Assembly (NCBI RefSeq): GCF_000203795.2
Contig: NW_006281103.1
Coordinates: 1,381,667-1,443,824, forward strand
DNA length: 62,158 bases
From: Batrachochytrium dendrobatidis JAM81
Taxonomy: Eukaryota; Chytridiomycota; Chytridiomycetes; Rhizophydiales
Reading direction: 5' to 3'
Position 1 is the first letter of the stretch, and every line of letters begins with the position of its first letter. The notes below the pieces were generated by a model. That model made no database searches. It was not told the origin of the DNA and saw only the letters and a list, made by a program, of their open reading frames with translations. Positions 45,254 to 57,228 of the stretch are shown here, piece by piece. Position numbers and translations under genes: made by a program.

Positions 45254-48200
45254 ATCTTTGTTGCAATTGTGGGTATCGGTGAGTTAAAGAAATGCCTTGT
45301 GATGTAGAGATGTAAGCAATCAAATCAGAAATTGGCGGAGAGCGGAATATAAACTGGTTGAATGCAAGTTCTTGTTGAATATACACGACTAGAGGCAGCA
45401 CGTTAAAATTTGGCGGAGTTGAACAAGTCGGCTTAATGAGCCAATGCTATTCGATTCAAGTATTTCAGTCAGACAAGATGCTGAGGATAAAAGCGGTAGA
45501 CAGAACAATATGTTAGCTTGTTGTTATGATTTAAATCACAGGCTATAGAATAGCCGATATTGTTTTTAAAGGTATAGTGTTTGATTAGATATGCAATCTC
45601 GACAGTGATAAACCCCCAAAATTAGGTTCCCTTGGCCACAAGGCAAAAAACTGATATCAGCATCAAGGATATCAAATGACCAAACATGCATTAGTGCTAC
45701 AGAATGCATTACGACACCGTGTACGTTTTGCTAGCAAGTTTTTGATTTTTCTAGGCAGGTTCAGATGAGCTTTATAGTCGAGCTTTCCCACTCAATGTCG
45801 GAGTAGGAATACAATGCACTGAAGCAGCTGATATGCCAAAATGGCACTGGATATAAAGTAGAAAGAAGCAAGTAGGCAGTGCAGTAGCAATATAAAAAAC
45901 GGTACTCGGTCATAAACAACATGCACACAAATTGAAATGCAAAATAACAGAATGGAAAGGATACCTTTGGTCTAAATCAAACCCAAGTTTTGGATTTTCA
46001 AGTTGTCTGGTAACTGATATGCAACAGAACTTGTATATCAGACTTTGGCCGCGTTTTATAATTACCTAGTGGTGTTTGGAAGCGTATTAGGGTTGGAAAT
46101 GCCAAGAGAAAACGAAAATATAGAAACAATTGCAATCTTTAGGGTTTTATTTGAAAATTCTGAGCCAGATGTGCAAAGTACCATTTCTTTCATTGGCAAG
46201 TGATTTTCTGCAAGTTTGCTTTGTCCAATTAAAACCAGGCATCTGCGTAAATACATGCGTGGTTTGTATTGAATACAATAATATAAAATCGGAATGAAAA
46301 AAAGGGATATTACAAACAGTAGCGAATGCGTAGTTGGTATGACAAGTGTTCAACTCACCTGTTCAATTCATAATGAAGCCTTGCCTCAATCTTGTGGGTT
46401 TACCATTTTTTAAATTAGCCGAGGGTTTAACCATATTTGGCTGATGTAACCATGCAAAGCGTGGACATGAGCTCATTTCATCTCATCTGAAAGTTTGGGA
46501 TTGTACAAGTTACGCCACCATCTCTTTTTTGTCAAAACCGGTGCAAAACACAATTGACTAGTGAATTTTGATTTGTTTCCGCTGATTATGCATTATAAAA
46601 TATGTATTGCGTATGCTGGAATTGCTCAGAGTCAATAGAATGGGTGTTGCATAAATTTTGACTGACACGCCTGCTGCTTTGATTTAGCGAGAGGCTAAAA
46701 GCAAAGAATAGGCGGAACATTATAACGTGCTCAATACTATCTGGCTCCTTGCCATCAAACTATTTGGATCAGCTTTAGCGGAAATGCAGAAGCACATCTT
46801 GTCTTGAATAGCCTTGATATTTGAAAACAAGTGGCTCCTATTTGAGGTTGAATCAAGACCAGTTGGCTGCTTTTCTGCTAAACACTTTTAGTTCCACCGA
46901 GAATGGACTGTTTTCTATTGATCCGAGATGGCTCGTATGCAAGCATTAGCGGCAATTTTATCTAGATCTTATTTCGCGTATAATTTTTTCAAACGTGCAA
47001 TGCACAAGCTATTTTTCCACAAAGCTTAGCTATTTACCTGACTCAGCATTAGACATTGAATTATTTTTACAATGGTTAATGGTAACTTGTGTAAAGGGAG
47101 CGAGTCGAAAACAAGACAATGTGATGTGCTGCAAAAAATCGACTGGTTGGTATACTTTTAACTATAGTTGGTATATCTAAAAGATCACATAATCCATGCT
47201 TTTACAAATCACACTTTTCAATGTCTGAAATATCATATTGGCCGCATCAAGATTAAATGGTAAACCTTGTAAAGAAAACCAGTGGTATCTTGTTTAAACT
47301 CGACAGCCTATACAAATGTTTTTTAAATTTTGCAGTTCAAGCAGCACGTCTCGGTCATGCAAGCAGCACTCTAAACTTGCAATTCCAAGAGCCCCATACT
47401 TTGAACATCAAATGGGCTTGGGTTTAAAGCACATGATCTGCTGCTTGTTTTAGCGACATTGATCTAAAAGCCTCGACTATGCAGTATACTAATATGCATG
47501 CTAACCGTGATTCATATACCAGAATCCGTAAAATCATCAATTTGTAATAGTCTCATGGGCTATTCACGATTGGTAGCGGTATATACTGAACGCACGATGA
47601 TACTGCTTTTAATGGAGATTCATCAGCAATTTGCAATTGTATTCACGTAAAATGAAGCACTAAACAAGGGTGCCAAATACATGATGGATGGCCAGTTTCA
47701 TGGAATAATGGACACCAAATCTACCAAACAACATTCTATTCTGTAAACCTGTTGGTAAAGTTGACTGGTTTCTATTCATTTGTGATAAAAAAAAACTAGA
47801 CGAATTCTCACACCATAGTTTCAGTAAATCACACATCAGAGCAGTTGAGCTCAATATCTGAATGCTGACGAGTCCAGTTTCAAACATGTCGATCGTGCAG
47901 TGTATGGCTACGCCAAAAGTGGAGAGGAATGGTCTTTGATCAAAATTAGCTTGATTTTGTGCATCATATGATTGTTGTGTTTATTGAAAAGTTGAGAATA
48001 TCTATTGGATAGGCAGTGCAGTTATGTATACTAAAAATGCAAGGAATAAGTAATCATTATTTATCTCAAAGAGGCAGTTACTGCAAGATAAATACAAGTG
48101 CCCTATTTTACGTGCATTCAAACTAAAGCAAAAGACGAAAGGGGTGAGAGCGGGAGGAAAAATGTTTATTTGTATTTCAGCAACCCGACTCTGTTTCGAA

Positions 48201-49069
48201 TACATTCTGATAGCATCAAACGGACTACTGCCGCAACATTTCAATGTGAATTCTCCGTTGGTAAAATTGCACGATTGGTTAGGTTAGCGTACACACCCTG
48301 TATAGGCGGAATGCCCGAGTTTTTGGTTGTGTCAGAATATTGAATGAAAAGCGTCATTCTATATTAGATCGATGAAGGTGGCAGATCGTAGTGTGAATCA
48401 TTTAATAAGCTGGTCGCGGTGAAAGAGGCATGAGCAATAGACGCTCCTGTCATTCAGATTAGTAGACCAACAATCTATCGATACTGGTAAAACAACACCC
48501 AATCCGATTATACACAAGGGTGTGAACAAGTCTTGTATTTTTCCAAAAGCATCACCAAGAGTGATGTTACTGACCATCTCTTGTCCTCTTTCCACCAACC
48601 GTAATCAGCCTGATCAAACGGTGATGCACATTTGCTTTAGACAGTCGAGTTGTGAGATGATACCGAGTTTTCTTGAAGCCACTAGTGAATGCTTTGTGAT
48701 ATTTTTATAACAAGCAGTCGAATTGGACACTTTTTATCCAATCAAAACCTTGTGTTTAGGATTGTGATTTTGGCTTATTTTGTGGTTTGTTTAAAACTAC
48801 AAAACTGCTCTTTCCAGCTATCCAGGCAACTACTTTGAGCACCCACACTTCCTATTAGTACAGGAACCTTTACCACGGTTGTTTAAACTCTTTTAGCTCA
48901 TTCTATCAAGCCTACAGGCTTTTATATGGGCTATTTCGCTTTCCACCCTCATACCAAGAAGCACATTGGCCGTGACGTTGATTAAACCTCTTATTGCCAC
49001 CAACATACTACTACTGTCTACTCTTATCTTGCTCTCTCTTTATCCTTCTTGTCTTGTCTTGTCTTGGAA
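45254..49069. other. 3.8-kb intergenic region with one MITE-like element
   Basis: This is the longest gene-free stretch in the window. Apart from the element at 47639-48118 I see no protein with family resemblance, no tRNA and no tandem repeat. All open frames are short, lack coding bias and often start at non-ATG codons. Near 49021-49070 the sequence becomes pyrimidine-rich (TCTTATCTTGCTCTCTC...), a pattern common just upstream of fungal start sites. Confidence 0.55.
47639..48118. mobile_element. MITE-like element, copy B (~480 bp)
   Basis: It starts GTATTCACGTAAAATGAAGC and ends with ATTTTACGTGCATTC, an inverted match. It is homologous to copy A in the same orientation: TCGTGCAGTGTATGGCTACG, GTTGTGTTTATTG and TTATCTCAAAGAGGCAGTTA then CTGCAAGATAAATACAAGTG all have counterparts in the same order. 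It has diverged by many substitutions and indels, so this is an old insertion. No coding capacity is seen. Confidence 0.6.
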
Positions 49070-49339
49070 ATGGACATTGTTCGCATTACCATGCTGGCTC
49101 GCCAGTCTCACCGTCATTCTCTTCATTCAGCTCCCCTTGCTCATATTGAAACAGTCTCGGCAGCTCAAACCTCCCTTTCAATGGCTGACTGCTTTTCTGA
49201 CCATTCTCACGCATCCACCGCCTCGTGTTCTGCAAGAACCACTACGGCCGACCTTGCTCAAACCCCTGTGGTCATGACCCCCGCTTCACGAAGCAGCTGG
49301 CGACTGCAATCACTTTTTTCTGCTTTTGGTCTAGCCTAG
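49070..49339 (+). CDS. small hypothetical protein (89 aa)
   Basis: An ATG (49070) follows a strongly pyrimidine-rich leader and opens an 89-residue frame (MDIVRITMLARQSHRHSLHS...). It ends SSWRLQSLFSAFGLA before TAG. Composition is Ser/Thr/Ala/His-rich. The other frames of the same stretch are also open, so this could be chance. I recognise no family. It could alternatively be part of a long 5' leader of the membrane protein gene downstream. Confidence 0.3.
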   Translation: MDIVRITMLARQSHRHSLHSAPLAHIETVSAAQTSLSMADCFSDHSHASTASCSARTTTADLAQTPVVMTPASRSSWRLQSLFSAFGLA

Positions 49340-50022
49340 TCGCATGCAGATATGGCAAATCTCGTCTAGTCCATTTACTCGCCTCATTTTGACAAAGTCT
49401 TGTTGATTTATTCAAACCATTGTTTTGCCCAAATACAGAGTTGGCTATTGTCCGCTCAGATTCGCATGTGTTTTTTGCAGAGGTTAGAAAATAAACAGCT
49501 TGAACTTTCAATAATGGCTTTATATGTTTTTTGGAATTGTCCGCTCCAAATGGACTTGGTTTCTGAGTTATAAACACGGACTAGAAATCCAGTGGGATTA
49601 GTATACGGCCAACTGCTTGTAAGACTCGTGAGACTGCCAGACCTTGTTATGAGCAAACATCTGTAGAATATAGACATGAGCGTGGATGAATATCCACGAA
49701 CAAGGTTGTCATTCACCCCTCTAACAACACAATCCACCCCAATTCGTATCCATACACGCGGGTTTGCCGAGGTAAGCGAACGCCATGACAAGATGGGTTG
49801 CTTTTGTTGCTATAGACTGGATCTACTCGCATCTACCCTACATATTTTGCTTATTCACTACTATTGTTCTTGTCATCGAACCGTATCATACTTTGATATA
49901 ATCCAAAGAAACCCTGTTCAATTTCTTACACTCCAGATTCATAACTCTCCTTGAGCTACCAAAGACTTGCGATCGTTGATTGCTACCATCTGAAAGCACC
50001 ACTACACACTAACCCTGATACT
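49340..50022. other. intergenic/5' leader of the membrane protein gene
   Basis: 683 bp with no supported gene. The last ~150 bp become CT-rich toward the ATG at 50023. An additional upstream exon carrying a signal peptide for the following gene could hide here, but I cannot find a convincing one. Confidence 0.4.
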
Positions 50023-53000
50023 ATGGTTCAGTCAGGTTTTGACACTGTGCCCACTCCGACATTCAGGGTTTCATCTACGCAACCTCTTGCGTCAGATTCA
50101 GATGGAGTGACCACTGTTGGTCCTGCTCAAACTAGCAGTAAGAGTGGCAGTAAAAATAGTAGTAACGGAGGAAGCGCAATTAATGTTTCTACAGAGACTA
50201 GCAGAGTTCCTGCTTCAAATTCAGGTGCTGCCAATAATTCATCAACCATTAATTCATCTCAACTAGAGCCTAGTCGAACTAGTAATATCATCCAACCTTC
50301 TGCTTCCTCTAATATCCCCCTTTTTACAAATAATCCTAAACCAGATTCTGTTTCTACCACCTATTCAGGCTCTACTCTTATCCCATTCACAAGCCAGCCA
50401 GCCACTGCAGGTGAATTCTGTCGTTTTTTCCTCTAGGTTTTATCTGGAATTCAGTTTTGGCTTGGCCAACATTCTACATTCCATTATTGTCAAGTGGATA
50501 CGATAATTCGTCTTTATTCACGCTGTCCATCTCCATATTGTAACCAAATATCAGAGTGCTTTTCAACATTTCGATTTTTATATATCAATGCCATCTTGGT
50601 AGTCTCTTGGATATATGAATTTCAAGACTTGATTTAAAGTATTCTGTATAATAATTTGATTTTCAAATTATTCTGATTATTCTTGGATTCAATTCTTTCT
50701 AGTTTTATATCTAGCCATTAGTATAAATGCTGACATGTTTTTGTTTAATCTTAGATGCTTTGCCAGGATCTTCAGACCAGAACCAGACAAATGACCCAAA
50801 ATCTCTCACTGAATCTATCTTTTCACAATCACTTGAATCGCTGACCAATATGGCAGGTATTCCTTCAACCCTCACTGCATCTGGAGTTCTTGGAACCGCA
50901 TCTCCTACTGTATTAATTGTTAATGCTGGAGGATCAAAACCTAATGTGTTGCCGCAAGGTATGATTGCCGCGATCGCTATTGCTGGGTTTGCTATACTTG
51001 CAGCCGTGTGCATGGTTGTTGTTCGGTCGTTATATAAAAAACCTCCCGTTGAAGGCGCTACTGCTGCTGTTGCTGGAGATTCTTTTGGTGGTGATGGTAC
51101 TGCAACAATGGCTGCAATCGATGCGACTCATGACGATGGTGCTAATGGTACTGGAGATGCAATGGCGTCTACATCATCTAGATCGGCTGCTGCTGCCAAC
51201 GCACCTTTTGAATTTAAAAATGTTGGGTCTAATTCTGCTGTACCAACTGCTGCTGCAGGTATATTTGCTGCTGTGGCTGCGCTGGGGAAAAAGAAACGTC
51301 GTGCTCCAGAAGATACCACGTCTGATCTTCAACCACGCTATCGTGTTAATTCAAAGGCAGCCGGCACTTCTGCAGCCTCATTCAATTCAAATTATCCCGT
51401 TGCAGTCTTGCTAAGGAATGAGAGTGAATGGGAGAATCCAATTCAATCCCCATACAGCGATTGGAGAACTTCTATAGATAGTACTATGGGACCAACCATT
51501 GAGCCGTTACGGTTTTCAATGAGCGACTATTTTCGTAACTCGATTGTGGAAGAAATGCCACTTGGTAATGCAGATATTAAAACTGATACAAGTCTTTCAC
51601 TCAGTCGGACAGCTGCACGTACAGTTGAAGTGTCCGAGGTAACATCTACTGTCTCGTCAGTGTCTGCTGCTATTCATCCGTGTAATGGGTCTTCTGATGG
51701 TCGACCATCTGGTGAAGGATCAGGCTCGTTTAATGCCAGCGTGCTTTCAAACCAGCCTCTATGTCGAGTGTCCTCAAGCAATGCAAGTGAATCCAGTACA
51801 ACACACAATGCAGCTATTCGAAATGTATCTAAAGCACCAAACCAGAGTCATCAAGTCTTTGAAAATGCTGATACAATGTCTTGTGTAAATTCTGTTGCTT
51901 CAAACGTCCAATCACAACACTTTTATTCACTACCCGATGAATCTGCTGAACATTATCCACATAAAGCGGTTCTTTCGCGCTCTAGATCTTCAAATATGCT
52001 TGGTGTGTCAGCCAATCAACTGACTCAAGCTGACTCTGTGGGCACCACTCGACCAATGTTTTTACGTAGCACCTCTGCTGCTTCTTTGAATCAAGCATCT
52101 TTACCTCGTATGAAATCGGTAGGGTCCATTCAGTCAGTTGATCCAGTTATTTATTCAGATGCTAGTCTAGCCGGAAAATCATCTTCCATGCAAAAAATAT
52201 CTCCATTTTTTTTAAAAAGAGAATGGTCTGTTTCATCCATTAACCGTGAAGAACAGAGTATACCTTCCGATTCAGTGTCATTTCCTGGTACGTTTCAGCG
52301 AAATCCCTCGTCATCATCATTTTCCCAAGATCCACCCGGTCTCTTGCGTGCAGATGCGTCTACAACTTCGCTAAACATAGAACCCATACATGATTTGGAT
52401 ACTACGTCAACATTGAATATTAAAATGTCTTCTATAGCTGAGCCATCGACAACTACTATTAATATTCCCAAAACTCCTATTGATGGCGACAAGGATACTT
52501 TGCCAACTCTGATGGATCGTTCGTCGGTTGTGGCAATCCCATTGCAGAGGAATTCAGATCAACATGACAGTGAATATCATCAGAAACAAAATGATCCATT
52601 TCAAGTGAACAACCACTCTTCCTTTTTGACTCCACATGGAAAAACCCCATCTACTTTTGATCCACATATGAGTATTTATTCTACTATCGTGCTACCTCAA
52701 GAAGTATCACCTAATATTGTTTCTGCATACGGCTCTACTAATGATGTTGATTCCAAGAATGCACAGGATGAAGAATGGGGGGAAAAGATTCAAGATGATC
52801 ACGACCATGACGATTTTATGGCAACACCACAAGGTGAATTACCAGATGAAACTGTAAAACACACACGATCGTTGTCTCAATCATCATATCAATCTAAGCC
52901 AACTATCGGCACAAATGTTGATGGCATGTTTCCAGTTGAACGACATGAATCAGAGACAACTTTGAAGGAATATATGGCTACTAGTGCATCAGGCTTATAC

Positions 53001-54560
53001 CCTACTCAAGATGCTGTGCACGATCAGCTTCCAATCACTGCATTGGATTCAGTATCACCTACTTACTCGGATGATACAGTCACGCTACCAGACTCGCTTC
53101 AACATAAGATGTCATTGAGTTCTGCTGCCAACTTGGTGTCTGTAAAGTCTACATCAAAAATAGAGCAACCGATCAGTCAGTCCAAATTGACCGCGATTTC
53201 GTCTCGACCTATTCAAAGCAGTGGTCTTGGTCGCACTTTTGTTTTGGTCGGGGACTCGATGAGTAGCAAGGACACTGTAAACTACCATGATGCTGATTCA
53301 GCTGTGGAGCAATACGCTCCAGAAATCACTGTCAAGCATCATCAAATATTTGAACAGGTTGTGGATCAACAAAACTCCAAATCGGGAACAGCCGATTCAT
53401 TGCCGTTATCGGTTGGTAAGCTTCATAACACGATAATGGCTATGCATGCTGTTGACTCATCTAGCACTATTACTCCTGACGATCATGCTGCTGCAAATGC
53501 TTCTGGATCTGATATTGGTGGAGGAAACAATGGTGCATCCAAACCTTTAGCTCCTACTTTAAATCAGCCTAGACATGTTGAAGCCTCGACTGCATCTATA
53601 GTTGGAGTTTCAGATCAACTTCAAACCAAAGCTAATCCTACAGAATATGCTGCTGTATCTCATACACTTGATACATCCATTGAATCAACTCAGACCTCTG
53701 ATCAAGCATCGCACCAAAAACTTTCCAAATCGCCAGTGAGGCCTATACCTCTTTCACGCTCATCCACTCATAACACTGATGGGTTTACTACATCTATATA
53801 TGATCTGGCAATGACCACCAGTCGCCACAATATACTTGATTTTGACATGTCTAAGCCATTGACGTTTACTGACCCTTTGAATTTCGAGGATGAGTATGAC
53901 ACCATGTACCGTCCGGTTTCAACATGGGATGCTCAATCTGAAAGCGAATTTTATCCACAATCACATATGGACTCTTCGTCGTCAATTGGCTCGTATGGAT
54001 CAAAGCTTGGATCCTCGAGTGCATTAATGTCACATTCTGAATACTCGTCACAATCTACACAGCGACCGTTGAGTATTATCTCGCGTGGTCGTGGAGGATC
54101 CCAGAGAAGCCATGCTCATCCATTCAACAGTCTTGGCAGTACTCGAACTGCTGACACACAGTATTATACGGCGCCTGAATCGTTTGGGACACCTATGAGT
54201 TATATGGATGGAATAAGTTTAAATCGTGGTGATGATTTGGGACCATCACAGAGTGTTTTCTTTACTCCTGGTACACAAACGCAAACACAAGATATGTTCA
54301 TGTCTGACGCAAGTTTCTTTACTGCTGGGGATCGTACTCAAGCGTCGATCTCTGGTGGCGGTATGGGTGATGGTGCTTTACAGACACGCAATCCTTCTAA
54401 TGGCATAAATGGTACAGAGAATGGAGATCATCGACCAGAAAGCGGAGACTTTGGTGATTTTAGACTTAGTCAGGTATCAAGTTATCAAACAGCTGGATCA
54501 TCTGGTCGTGGCGTGCTTAGGGGCTCAGAAGACTCGCATGGTTTTGAAAATACACCCTGA
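50023..54560 (+). CDS. single-pass membrane protein with mucin-like ectodomain and long disordered cytoplasmic tail
   Basis: Two exons, 50023-50410 and 50755-54560, give 1397 residues in frame (G|GTGAAT to TTAG|AT). The start chosen is the first ATG (MVQSGFDTVPTP). Residues 1-198 are Ser/Thr/Asn-rich with several N-x-S/T sites, a mucin-like composition. One transmembrane helix follows at about 199-219 (MIAAIAIAGFAILAAVCMVV then VRSLYKK). The remaining ~1170 residues are Ser-rich with no known fold, ending in Gly-rich and Tyr/Phe-containing sequence (QSVFFTPGTQTQTQ, SDASFFTAGDRTQ). This layout resembles fungal surface sensors of the Wsc/Mid2/Msb2 style, but no Cys-rich domain is seen and no N-terminal signal peptide is evident. 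The helix may act as a reverse anchor, or a signal exon may be missing. Function unknown. Confidence 0.72.
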
Positions 54561-55275
54561 TCGTAGAGTCGTGCGCTTTTTCAGCCGTATCTACATGAAA
54601 TGGAGCATCTTTCTGTATTTATTTTGCAGTGATTGTCTTGGAATAAACAATAATTTAAGTATTCGTTGTATTTTTCTACTACACATTGATTATTTCTTGT
54701 ATAGAAGCTCCAAGTCCTTTGGTGTCTGGAATTGCTCAATGTACGAAACCATTCCAAGTACTAGAGTCATTTTATGTAGGATTCAAAAATGGTCAATATA
54801 CAGTAGTGTAGTAATGACTGATCATGTCAAGTTGAATGTAAAGTATTACTAAACCACATGTTTGAATCATGTCAATCAACTGTGATTGCAAACCATACAA
54901 TATCACAACACATTGATGACCGTCATATCGACTTGATACCAGCCATTTCCATATAGTTATATGACATTATTTTGAACTCAACTTGCTTTCCTATATTGTG
55001 GCATACTGTCCCTCTTTAGAGTAGAAAAGGGTGAGAGATGCGCAATCAATCAACCATAAACAGCTGAGCGCACAACCAAACACCAGCTCAACCAATATTA
55101 TGGATCATTGCATGAATGGATATCCCTTTAAAGCTGCTTTGATACTCGACAACAGTAAATCTACATCAACCCTGACAGCAACAATAGTCCCTTGTGACGG
55201 CGATTCAAGGAACATGCTTTTAATACCATTCATTTAATAATTGATATAAATGCAATCCAAAAAGCAACTTGCTGA
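54561..55275. other. intergenic region; MITE relic, then start of the tandem array unit
   Basis: At 54581 CAGCCGTATCTACATGAAATGG resembles the end of copy C (42113). The following ~110 bp (TTTATTTTGCAGTGATTGTC, GGAATAAACAATAATT) also resemble it, so this is probably a diverged relic. From about 54945 onward the sequence is homologous to the promoters of the three downstream array units, starting with CATATAGTTATATG (54950-54963). The left edge of the tandem duplication is therefore near 54940. Confidence 0.55.
54950..54963. promoter_or_regulatory. conserved palindromic element upstream of array gene 1
   Basis: CATATAGTTATATG lies about 310 bp before the first ATG. In the other three units the same position holds a perfect 14-bp palindrome, CATATAGCTATATG, at 56871-56884, 58817-58830 and 60675-60688. 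This copy has one base change that breaks the symmetry. A dimeric factor site is possible; conservation may also simply reflect recent duplication. Confidence 0.35.
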
Positions 55276-56349
55276 ATGACAATCATTTACAACTTGCTCA
55301 ACCAAACTACTATGATGAAGTTATTGATTGCTGTATTGTCATCAACGCTGATTGCTTGTTCGGTCACTACAGCTACTCCAGTTAATCCCAGTAGGACTAG
55401 AAACCTCGAGTCTAGTTCCACAGCTATTTACACTGCAACTGCTTATCCCAGCACTTCGACATTTACTGGTTTAGATGTAGACACGGTTAATTGTGGTGAT
55501 TATTCAAGGAGGAAAAAACAAATAATCAAAGAATATGCAAAGAGGAGAGGTGGTTTCAAGGCAACACATAAAAAGTGCAAGTTGATAAAAGCAAAAGTTG
55601 TTGCTCAAAAACCAGTGATAAAAAATCTGCGTGAAAGAATCAAGCTAATGTCGCCTGTAACTATGCCAAATGATGGTGGTCCAGACTATACAGAAACAAA
55701 ATCTCTCCTTCAAAGCGGGAATGCTGTTCTTGCAAACCTTGAAAGCCAGCGGAGAGTATGCGATGACCAATATTTTTCTCGGCGCAAGAAGATGCGTTTA
55801 GCCAAACGAAAACTTGCAGAAGAGTTTTTTGGAATCTTCCGCGTCGAGCTTGGACTGGTTACTAGTAGGCGCATGATAACCCTTTTATCAAGTCAGATCT
55901 TTCTGAATTGTTTTAATCAATTTTACTCTGGCATACGGAGTTCATCAACAGGCTCTGAGCGTGCCTCTACTAGTGGAACGCAAGGTTCATCACGATCTCA
56001 TGGTCCACCACCATCATATGAAGTTGTAATGAAGAATCCTAAACTCTATAAAGTGACTCAACAGAACCCAGGTGATCAACTTCCATCGTATCAAGAAGTA
56101 ATACGCAACCCTCAAAATTTCCCCAAGGTCTTGGAAGATCCTGATGTTACCGAATCGTCATCGATGAATCCATCTATAGTTCATTCTACTCAAACATCAT
56201 CCAGTGTTCCACCCAGTCAACATACAGCTTCATCCACTTTACAGAGAGTTTCATCCACTCTACAGAGAGCTTCATCCAGTCTACGGAGAGCTGCATCTAG
56301 TGTGCGAAAAGTTTCATCCAGTCTTACATGGAAAGTCGATCGTTCTTGA
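55276..56349 (+). CDS. secreted protein of tandem family, copy 1
   Basis: Intronless, 357 residues from the first ATG (55276); the signal peptide more likely begins at 55312 (MMKLLIAVLSSTLIACSVTTA). The mature protein has a short Ser/Thr region, then a helical central domain (about 75-215) with four Cys: VNCGDYS, KKCK, RVCDDQ and LNCFNQF. This copy's central domain is strongly basic (SRRKKQIIKEYAKRRG, RRKKMRLAKRK). The C-terminal part carries GPPPSYEVVMKNPKLYKV and LPSYQEVIRNPQNFPKV, an internal duplication with a PPxY motif in the first half. It then has a Ser/Thr linker and five degenerate cationic 7-residue repeats (SSTLQRV type) ending TWKVDRS. I know no enzymatic domain here. The N-terminus and family style match lineage-specific secreted proteins of Batrachochytrium; a role in host interaction is inference. 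It does not resemble a known toxin fold. Confidence 0.88.
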   Translation: MTIIYNLLNQTTMMKLLIAVLSSTLIACSVTTATPVNPSRTRNLESSSTAIYTATAYPSTSTFTGLDVDTVNCGDYSRRKKQIIKEYAKRRGGFKATHKKCKLIKAKVVAQKPVIKNLRERIKLMSPVTMPNDGGPDYTETKSLLQSGNAVLANLESQRRVCDDQYFSRRKKMRLAKRKLAEEFFGIFRVELGLVTSRRMITLLSSQIFLNCFNQFYSGIRSSSTGSERASTSGTQGSSRSHGPPPSYEVVMKNPKLYKVTQQNPGDQLPSYQEVIRNPQNFPKVLEDPDVTESSSMNPSIVHSTQTSSSVPPSQHTASSTLQRVSSTLQRASSSLRRAASSVRKVSSSLTWKVDRS

Positions 56350-57228
56350 GTCGACACTAAAATGAAGATCGCGAGTTATTGATTCGAGTGCTAATCCAAA
56401 CTGATTCTAATCTAATCGACTGTCATTATACAACCGCATTACTGATTCAACTTGTAATAAATACACTACACTACATTACATTACATTACAGTGCATTGAA
56501 CACACATGTGTTGAATTTGATCATTCCAGTCTTGATCAACATGCTTGCTGATATCATTGTACTTTGACACTTGTATTTTAAATACAGTTGGTTATATATT
56601 GCATGCCTGTACAAATTGATGATCATGACATGCATGTGTTTTGTTGATATAATATCAGTTGACAAGTCGTATTTACACATCATGTATCAAGTAGAATACC
56701 GAGATTAACAGAATAGTTGTGTGTTGATATCAGATCTGATCAACTCGACCAACTTGACTCGTTCAAAAATGACGAGTCATTGGTATACTCGCTGTAGTAC
56801 ACCATATTACCTCCAGAGGTAGTGTGGATGAACTACAACACCAGCTAATAACTGAATGTCAGTTCAGTTACATATAGCTATATGACATTATTTTGAATCT
56901 AACTTGCTTTCCTATCTTGTGAAATACTGTCCCTCTTTAGAGTGGAAAAGGATGGGAGATGCGCAATCAACCAACCATAAACAGCTGAGCGCACAACCAA
57001 ACATCAGCTCAGCCAATATTATGGATCATTGCATGAATGGATATCCCTTTAAAGCTGCTTTGATACTCGACAACAGTAAATCTACATCAACCCTGACACC
57101 AACAATAGTAAATCAACACCAACCCTGACAACAACACTAGTCCCTTGTGACAGCCATTCAAGGAACATGCTTTTAATACCATTCATTTAATAATACATAT
57201 AAATACAATCCAAAAAGCAACTTGTTGA
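56350..57228. other. array spacer 1-2 (3' region and promoter of copy 2)
   Basis: 879 bp that closely match the spacers before copies 3 and 4. It contains the pentanucleotide run near 56463-56490, an imperfect TTACCTCCAGAGGTAG palindrome (about 56810-56825) and the 56871-56884 palindrome. Unlike the other units, the stretch just before the gene holds an extra ~30-bp duplication (ACCAACCCTGACA motif twice, about 57086-57131). Confidence 0.75.

Noticed and set aside
48966..49277. Hydrophobic 103-residue frame (starts at TTG) overlapping the small candidate gene
   Set aside because: No ATG start; the hydrophobicity comes from reading a pyrimidine-rich leader in this frame.
54998..55237. Short open frame upstream of every array gene (MGDAQSTNHKQL..., about 68-84 residues)
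   Set aside because: It is present in all four units, but the unit is duplicated as a whole. In unit 2 a ~30-bp insertion truncates it with a different end. Its conservation is no higher than that of surrounding non-coding DNA.
56486..56683. Minus-strand frame repeated downstream of each array gene (MMCKYDLSTDIIST..., 65 residues)
   Set aside because: Nearly identical in all copies only because the spacer is duplicated. It has no signal or family and overlaps the variable pentanucleotide run.
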